64,000 nt of DNA from Haloactinopolyspora alba (GTDB lineage Bacteria > Actinomycetota > Actinomycetes > Jiangellales > Jiangellaceae): positions 62,001 to 126,000 of the forward strand of contig NZ_PYGE01000006.1 in NCBI RefSeq assembly GCF_003014555.1, in the 5' to 3' direction. Position 1 is the stretch's first letter. Each line of letters begins with the position of its first letter. The translations under genes and the position numbers were made by a program. Shown one piece after another: positions 59,098 through 64,000 of this stretch. The notes under the pieces are model-generated. The model saw only the letters and a list, made by a program, of their open reading frames with translations. It was not told the DNA's origin and did no database searches.

Positions 59098-60198
59098 GTG
59101 GCACTGCCTGGCGAGGTCGAATACGGCCGCGTGACTGGTCGCTTCCTCCAGGCGGTCGCCGACGGCGCGGACCTGGACAGCAACCCCGACGGGACGCCCG
59201 TCACCGGCTTCGTGACGTTCACGCCGTCGCCTACGTACGTGCGCTACCCCGTAGCCACCCCGGACCCCGCGACGATCGTCCCGCAGGCCATCACCTGCCC
59301 GATCGACCAGGACGGCTACCTGCTCGACGCTCAAGGCAACCAGGGCGTCATGCTCGTGGCCACCGACGACCCCGACGGCAACCCCGTCGACTGGACCTAC
59401 GAGGTCCGGCTCGACTTCGGCGTGCTGATCGATCCGTTCCACATCAATGTCCCCGCGGGTGGCGAGGTCGACCTGACCACGCTGATCCCGGTGTCTGAGA
59501 GCGACGGCGTCCAGACGATCCAGGGGCCGGCTAACGTCCTGTCGATCGGCGACGTGGCGACCAGCGCCCCCGGCACGCCCGCCGCGGTCTCGGTCGAAGG
59601 CGAGACGCCGAACCAGACGCTGAACTTCACCCTCCCGCGCGGGCAGGAAGGCCCGCCCGGCACCGACGGCCGGGACGGCAGCCCCGGCCCGGCGAACGTC
59701 CTGTCCATCGGCACAGTGGCTTCGGGCACCGAGCCGTCGGCCACGATCACCGGCACCTCACCGAGCCAGACGCTGAACCTTGTCTTCGAGAAGGGCGACA
59801 CCGGCGCCACCGGGCCACAGGGACCCGAGGGTCCGGCCGGGCCTGCCGGCGAAGACGGCGCCCCGGCCGAGCGCCCCGTCGTCGACCTCCCGTCGGGGAG
59901 CACTGTCAACGTTGACGCCTCGACGACCGGCCTTGTTGGCCGCGTAACGCTCGCCGTCGACACGACGTTCACCCTCACCACGCCGCCTTCCGACGGCCGC
60001 GAGAGGGTCGTCACGCTGGTCCTCACCCAGGACGCCACTGGCGGGCGCACGATCGCGCTCCCTGCTTCGGTCTTGTGGGCACAGGGTGTCCCGTACACGA
60101 GCGGCGCCCCTGCTGGGGCGGTCGACGTGCTGCACCTGCTCTGGGACGGCGCCGTGTGGATGGCCGCCGTTGGGGCTGTGGGGATGGCGACGGCGTGA
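59098..60198 (+). CDS. Collagen-like phage fibre/minor tail protein
   Basis: 366 residues from GTG 59098 with AGGAGGTCCCT upstream. The N-terminal domain (GEVEYGRVTGRFLQAVADGA, TYEVRLDFGVLIDPFHINVP) resembles tail-fibre attachment modules. Two Gly-x-y collagen-like stretches follow (RGQEGPPGTDGRDGSPGPAN and KGDTGATGPQGPEGPAGPAG), separated by a repeated ANVLSIG unit. The C-terminus is a beta-rich tip (TFTLTTPPSDGRERVVTLVL). Probably a trimeric receptor-binding fibre. Its place before the terminase genes is unusual. Confidence 0.78.
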   Translation: MALPGEVEYGRVTGRFLQAVADGADLDSNPDGTPVTGFVTFTPSPTYVRYPVATPDPATIVPQAITCPIDQDGYLLDAQGNQGVMLVATDDPDGNPVDWTYEVRLDFGVLIDPFHINVPAGGEVDLTTLIPVSESDGVQTIQGPANVLSIGDVATSAPGTPAAVSVEGETPNQTLNFTLPRGQEGPPGTDGRDGSPGPANVLSIGTVASGTEPSATITGTSPSQTLNLVFEKGDTGATGPQGPEGPAGPAGEDGAPAERPVVDLPSGSTVNVDASTTGLVGRVTLAVDTTFTLTTPPSDGRERVVTLVLTQDATGGRTIALPASVLWAQGVPYTSGAPAGAVDVLHLLWDGAVWMAAVGAVGMATA

Positions 60199-60767
60199 GG
60201 GGCCTCTTCGCCGAAGACCGGTTCGAGGCCATTGCCCCGACCCAGGACCTCTTCACGAACATCGCCAGCGGGACTACGCCTCTGAGCAACTACCAGGGCA
60301 CCGAGGTCACCGTCGTTACCTCCTGGTACGCCGCAACCAGGCCCACCGACAAGCCGCACATTCGCCTCGCTGCGGGTGGCTCCACGCTCGGCCCGCGCCT
60401 CCTCCAGGAGTCAGCGCTGGGGGGCATCTACGCCTCCACGGAGAGCGAGGACGCCTTCGGAAACACAATCGCGCAGGTTGATGTCCCGCCGAACTGGAAC
60501 GAGGGTGTCCCTCACGTCATTGCCTCACGGGCGCGGCCGAATGAGGTCGACGTTCGCACAATGCTCGACTACGCAGCAGTGACGTTCGACGGAGCGCCCG
60601 AGTACCTGGTCGAGTCGCTCGAAGTCACGAACCCCACGCCCGTCAACGCCATCGCGATCTATCGGCGCTGGTTGACCGACTGGGAAGTCGTCAACGTCAT
60701 GGCTTATCTGCGCCGTGCCACGACCCCCGAAGGCGTCTACGTGAGGTCGTGGCCAGTCCCGATGTAA
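60195..60767 (+). CDS. Hypothetical phage structural protein
   Basis: 190 residues from GTG 60195, overlapping the fibre stop (GTGA). TEVTVVTSWYAATRPTDKPH, then EYLVESLEVTNPTPVNAIAI and YRRWLTDWEVVNVMAYLRRA. The last part resembles the end of concanavalin-like (LamG) modules, suggesting a fibre-associated, ligand-binding protein. Tentative. Confidence 0.6.
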   Translation: MRGLFAEDRFEAIAPTQDLFTNIASGTTPLSNYQGTEVTVVTSWYAATRPTDKPHIRLAAGGSTLGPRLLQESALGGIYASTESEDAFGNTIAQVDVPPNWNEGVPHVIASRARPNEVDVRTMLDYAAVTFDGAPEYLVESLEVTNPTPVNAIAIYRRWLTDWEVVNVMAYLRRATTPEGVYVRSWPVPM

Positions 60768-60787
60768 GCCCAGAGGAGGTGACCTGC

Positions 60788-61210
60788 ATGCCTGGCCCGA
60801 CACCGAAGCGCTCCGAGGAGCGCCGTCGCCGCAACCAGCCCGAAGGCGTGCAGGTCACCAAGGGCGAGGCCATGCCCGTCACGTGGGACATCGAGCCCGA
60901 CGTGAACTGGCACCCGATCGCGCTCCGGCTGTACGAGAGCGCAGCCACGTCCGGCCAGTCCCGCTACTACCAGGACACCGACTGGGCGCTGCTGTACTCG
61001 CTCTGCGACGACTTGAGCCACTACAAGAACTCGCGCGTCCGGTCCGGGCAGATGCTCCAGTCGATCATGACGGCGCTCCAGAACCTCATGCTCACCGAGG
61101 GCGACCGGCGCCGGCTGCGCCTGGAGCTGGCCGAGCCCGAAGCGCCGACTGAACTCGCCTCCGTCACCGCCATCAACGACGCCCGAGCTGCGCTCGGCGT
61201 GGGCGAGTGA
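60788..61210 (+). CDS. Terminase small subunit
   Basis: 140 residues from the ATG at 60788 with GAGGAGGTGACCTGC upstream. PGPTPKRSEERRRRNQPEGV is the usual basic opening, followed by a helical core (WHPIALRLYESAATSGQSRY, YQDTDWALLYSLCDDLSHYK). It recognises phage DNA for packaging. Overlaps the large subunit by 4 bp. Confidence 0.85.
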   Translation: MPGPTPKRSEERRRRNQPEGVQVTKGEAMPVTWDIEPDVNWHPIALRLYESAATSGQSRYYQDTDWALLYSLCDDLSHYKNSRVRSGQMLQSIMTALQNLMLTEGDRRRLRLELAEPEAPTELASVTAINDARAALGVGE

Positions 61211-62880
61211 CGGGGCCGTTCGGTACCCCGACCCCCGAGCCCATAACCCCGGTCACCCTCGGCCCGACGTGGGAGAAGAACGAAGACGGCTCCTGGCGTC
61301 TGCCCGAGTACACGCTCGGCTGGGAGATTATCGGCTGGGTCGGGCAGTACCTCCGGACGCCCGAGGGCGGCCCGTGGCGATACACGCCGGAACAGATGCG
61401 CTTCATTCTCTGGTGGTACGCCCTCGACGAGCGTGGCGTGTTCGCCTACCGCACCGGCGTGCTCCAGCGCATGAAGGGCTGGGGCAAGGACCCGCTCTTG
61501 GCCACGATGGCCATTGTCGAGTTCGTCGGGCCGAGCCGATTCTCGCACTGGGGGCCTGGCGGCCAGCCGGTCGCGCGGCGCGTCGAGAGCGCCTGGGTCT
61601 CGATCGCCGCCGTTTCGCAGAGCCAGACCCGCAACACCATGCGCCTCCTTCCGTCGCTCATGTCGCCGGAACTGATCGCCGAGTTTGGCATCGACGTCGG
61701 CAAAGAGATCCTGTATGCGGCTGGCGGCCACATGCTCGAGGCGGTTACTTCCAGCTACCGCACGCTGGAGGGGAACCGCACCACTTTCACGATCCTGAAC
61801 GAGACTCACCACTGGGTTTCCGGGGTCGGCGGTCACGACATGATGGACGTGATCGAGGGCAACTCGACGAAGATGAACGCCCGGTGGCTGGCGATCACCA
61901 ACGCGTACATGCCGGGCGAGGACAGCGTCGCCGAACGCCACCGCGACGCCTACGTCCAGGTCGCCGAGGGCCGGGCGGTCGACACGGGCTTCCTGTACGA
62001 CACGCTCGAGGCTCCGGCCGACGCGCCGCTCACGGCAGAGGTCATTCCGCTCGTCCTCCGTGTGGTTCGCGGCGACGCGACCTGGCTGGACATCGAGGCG
62101 ATCACCAAGTCGATCCTCTCGCTGACACAGAGCCTCCAGCGCTCGCGCCGCATGTACTACAACCAGATCGTCGCCGACGAGGACGCGATCTACGGCGAAG
62201 ACCAGATCACGCCGCTGCTCTCGAAGCTCCTGCTCCAGGACGGCGACGAGATCGTGCTCGGCTTCGACGGGTCGAAGTCGCGTGATGCCACTGCACTAGT
62301 GGGACTTCGCTTGAGCGACCGCCTGGTGGTGCCGCTCGGAATCTGGGAGAAGCCGCTCGGCGAAGCCGGCGAGGGCTGGGAGGTCGACACCGAGGTCGTC
62401 GACTCGTTCGTGCATGAGGCGCACAGGCGCTTCCGGGTGCGGGCGTTCTACGCCGACGTCGAGCAGTGGGAGTCGTACATCGACTCCTGGTCTCGGCTGT
62501 ACGGGGAGAGCTACGCCGTGCGCCCGTCAAACAAGTCGGCCATCGGCTGGGACTTCCGCGGCTCGCAGCAGCTCGTCACGCGAGCCCACGAAGCCCTGGT
62601 GTCGAGCATCTTCAACGCCAGCCTGCGCATTGCCCGCAGCGCCAAGCCGCTTCTGGGCGGTCATGGCGACATCGGTGCGACGTTGCGCCGGCACATCCTC
62701 AACGCCCGGCGACGGGTGAACAACTACGGCCTGAGCTTCGGCAAGGAGAGCAAGGACAGCCCGAAGAAGGTCGACGGCTACGCCGCCCTGATGGCCGCAC
62801 ACCAAGCCGAGCACGACTACCACGAGCGCGGCCAGAAGAAGCCCACCGGAAAGCGCGCCGGCCGCGTCCACTTCACGTAG
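61207..62880 (+). CDS. Terminase large subunit
   Basis: 557 residues from GTG 61207. The ATPase half has TGVLQRMKGWGKDPLLATMA (Walker-A-like) and RTTFTILNETHHWVSG (Walker-B-like, Asn-Glu). The nuclease half has EIVLGFDGSKSRDATALVGL, RFRVRAFYADVEQWESYIDS and DGYAALMAAHQAEHDYHERG with the metal-binding aspartates. It powers DNA packaging and cuts concatemers. Confidence 0.93.
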   Translation: MTGPFGTPTPEPITPVTLGPTWEKNEDGSWRLPEYTLGWEIIGWVGQYLRTPEGGPWRYTPEQMRFILWWYALDERGVFAYRTGVLQRMKGWGKDPLLATMAIVEFVGPSRFSHWGPGGQPVARRVESAWVSIAAVSQSQTRNTMRLLPSLMSPELIAEFGIDVGKEILYAAGGHMLEAVTSSYRTLEGNRTTFTILNETHHWVSGVGGHDMMDVIEGNSTKMNARWLAITNAYMPGEDSVAERHRDAYVQVAEGRAVDTGFLYDTLEAPADAPLTAEVIPLVLRVVRGDATWLDIEAITKSILSLTQSLQRSRRMYYNQIVADEDAIYGEDQITPLLSKLLLQDGDEIVLGFDGSKSRDATALVGLRLSDRLVVPLGIWEKPLGEAGEGWEVDTEVVDSFVHEAHRRFRVRAFYADVEQWESYIDSWSRLYGESYAVRPSNKSAIGWDFRGSQQLVTRAHEALVSSIFNASLRIARSAKPLLGGHGDIGATLRRHILNARRRVNNYGLSFGKESKDSPKKVDGYAALMAAHQAEHDYHERGQKKPTGKRAGRVHFT

Positions 62881-62890
62881 GAGGAGCACC

Positions 62891-64000
62891 TTGGATATCG
62901 ATGCGCTCGCCCTGGACGAGGAGTCCGTGCGCGCCCGCGCCGAGGAGCTGCTCTGCATCCTGCATCGCGACCGCGAGGCCCACGACGGGCTAATGGCCTG
63001 TGACCGGTACATCAAGGGCGACCACGACGACCCGTACATGCCGAAGGACGCCACGAAGGAGTACAAGCTCCTCGCCAAGCGGTCGGTCACGAACCTCGTT
63101 CCGCTGGTCATCGCCACGCCGGCGCAGGGCCTGTATGTGGATGGCGTCCGCACGAGCGACCCGGAGAGCGACGAGAACGCCCAGGAATGGGCGGCCTGGC
63201 AGCGCTCCGGCATGGACAAGCGCCAGGGCTCGCTCTACCGCGGCGCCTTCGGCTACGGGCACTCGTTCGTACTCACCGAGGCCGTCGAAGACAACCCGAG
63301 GCAGGGTCGCATGCGCGTCCTGTCGCCGCTGCGGACCGCCGTCGGTTACGACGACCCGGTCAACGACGACGCGCCGCTCGCGGCGATCCACGTCAAGCGC
63401 TGGCCGCGCCACGTAAAGCGGGACGACAAAGAGAGCGAGCAGGAGGGCATCGCCCGCTACTGGGACGAGGTCGACGAGTATGAGGTCCGCTTCAAGTCGT
63501 TCAGCGACATTACCAGCGTGACCAGGGTTGGCCCGCACGGCAACAGCGAGTGCCCGGTTGAGCGGTTCGCCCCGCACGTCGACCTGGACGGGCGCACCAC
63601 GGGCCTTGTCGGCCCGCTGATCCCGCTCCAGGACAGGATCAACCAGACGGTCTTCGACCTCTTGGTGGCCCAGACCTTCGGCTCGTTCAAGGTCCGCTAC
63701 GTGACCGGCATGGAGCCGTCGTACGTGCTCGACCCAGAGACCGGCGAGCCCAAGCTCGACGACAACGGCCAGCCGATCGAGAAGCCCGTTCGCGCTCACC
63801 TGACGCGGTTCATGATGGCCGAGTCGCCGGATTCGCAGTTCGGCGAGCTGGGCGAGACCCCCCTCGACGGCTACATCAGCGCAATCGACATGGGCATCCG
63901 CCACCTGGCCGCCATCGAGCAGATCCCGCCACACCACCTGCTCGGGCAGGTTGCCAACCTCTCGGCTGAGGCGTTGAACGCAGCGGAGACGGCGCTGGCG
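62891..64000 (+). CDS. Portal protein (SPP1 Gp6-like), 3' end cut
   Basis: 370 codons to the window end with no stop. The TTG at 62891 follows GGAGGAGCACC at good spacing, 10 bp after the terminase stop. ACDRYIKGDHDDPYMPKDAT, then LAKRSVTNLVPLVIATPAQG, SLYRGAFGYGHSFVLTEAVE and LVGPLIPLQDRINQTVFDLL, and HLAAIEQIPPHHLLGQVANL are typical of SPP1-type portals, the ring through which DNA enters the capsid. Confidence 0.9.
   Translation, partial: MDIDALALDEESVRARAEELLCILHRDREAHDGLMACDRYIKGDHDDPYMPKDATKEYKLLAKRSVTNLVPLVIATPAQGLYVDGVRTSDPESDENAQEWAAWQRSGMDKRQGSLYRGAFGYGHSFVLTEAVEDNPRQGRMRVLSPLRTAVGYDDPVNDDAPLAAIHVKRWPRHVKRDDKESEQEGIARYWDEVDEYEVRFKSFSDITSVTRVGPHGNSECPVERFAPHVDLDGRTTGLVGPLIPLQDRINQTVFDLLVAQTFGSFKVRYVTGMEPSYVLDPETGEPKLDDNGQPIEKPVRAHLTRFMMAESPDSQFGELGETPLDGYISAIDMGIRHLAAIEQIPPHHLLGQVANLSAEALNAAETALA

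Larger units (their letters stand above)
40987..64000. mobile_element. Prophage (siphovirus-like), left part
   Basis: It starts at the 3' end of tRNA-Leu and runs past the window end. Contents in order: tyrosine integrase, excisionase, leftward small genes, rightward regulator module, second leftward early block, non-coding structured region, two tRNAs, HNH endonuclease, endolysin, fibre-like protein, terminase small and large subunits, portal. No disrupted essential phage gene was seen, so it may be intact. Capsid, tail and the right attachment site lie outside. The copy of the tRNA 3' end expected at the right border is therefore not visible. Confidence 0.92.

Noticed and set aside
58871-59134. 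87-codon frame
   Set aside because: Runs through tRNA-Lys, so it cannot be a normal coding gene.
62295-62307. Fifth copy of the 13-bp junction site
   Set aside because: One mismatch, opposite strand and inside the terL coding sequence, so likely chance; mentioned only as a near match.

Overview
The window is chromosome of a high-GC actinobacterium, with the left half or more of an integrated tailed phage. Three things point to Actinobacteria: the gene order around uvrB, coaE, rpsA, polA and pdtaR; an AftD-type arabinofuranosyltransferase; and many GTG/TTG starts with 4-bp overlaps. The genus is not resolved. A Jiangellales or Propionibacteriales type host would fit, but that is a guess.

Chromosomal part (1-40986). 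1-11.3 kb holds a cut metallo-beta-lactamase-fold hydrolase, a TerC transporter behind a probable manganese riboswitch, uvrB, a divergent MocR regulator/flavoprotein pair, a CoaE-GrpB fusion, two membrane proteins and a lipoprotein. 11.3-31 kb is framed by rpsA and polA. Between them lies a cell-envelope block: DUF3068 protein, AftD-like enzyme, methyltransferase, GT4 glycosyltransferase, a 49-residue DUF2613 protein, a GT-C-like membrane protein, a flippase and a lytic transglycosylase. 30.7-40.2 kb holds a thioesterase, a DUF554 protein and a branched-chain amino-acid type ABC importer. The importer is split into a rightward livG-livF-livK arm and a leftward livH-livM arm. A small tyrosine phosphatase gene and copies of a palindromic repeat sit between the arms. 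A second solute-binding lipoprotein and the ANTAR regulator pdtaR come last. Three unrelated families of palindromic repeats sit at gene ends.

Prophage (about 40987 to beyond 64000). The phage adjoins the 3' end of a tRNA-Leu(CAA) gene. Integrase, excisionase and a tightly overlapping leftward set of small genes (dNMP kinase, phosphoesterase, secreted metzincin, DUF2637 protein) fill 41-48.1 kb. A rightward control module (74-residue protein, DUF6879 protein, XRE/DUF5753 regulator) lies at 48.7-50.3 kb and carries two near-identical palindromic operator candidates. A second leftward early block (50.7-55.5 kb) contains two recurrent signals: a roughly 60-nt two-hairpin element found three times, each 20-24 nt upstream of a start codon and with compensatory stem changes, and a 13-bp asymmetric site found in four gene junctions (three in this block, one in the integrase-side block). 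A structured stretch of about 1.8 kb without convincing genes (55.5-57.3 kb) carries four 29-bp tandem repeats. The rightward late genes follow: tRNA-Asn, HNH endonuclease, amidase endolysin, tRNA-Lys, collagen-like fibre, terminase small and large subunits, and a portal gene cut by the window end.

Best candidates for something undescribed: the covarying 5'-leader RNA motif of the prophage, the 13-bp junction site, and the phosphatase gene bounded by inverted copies of the palindromic repeat.
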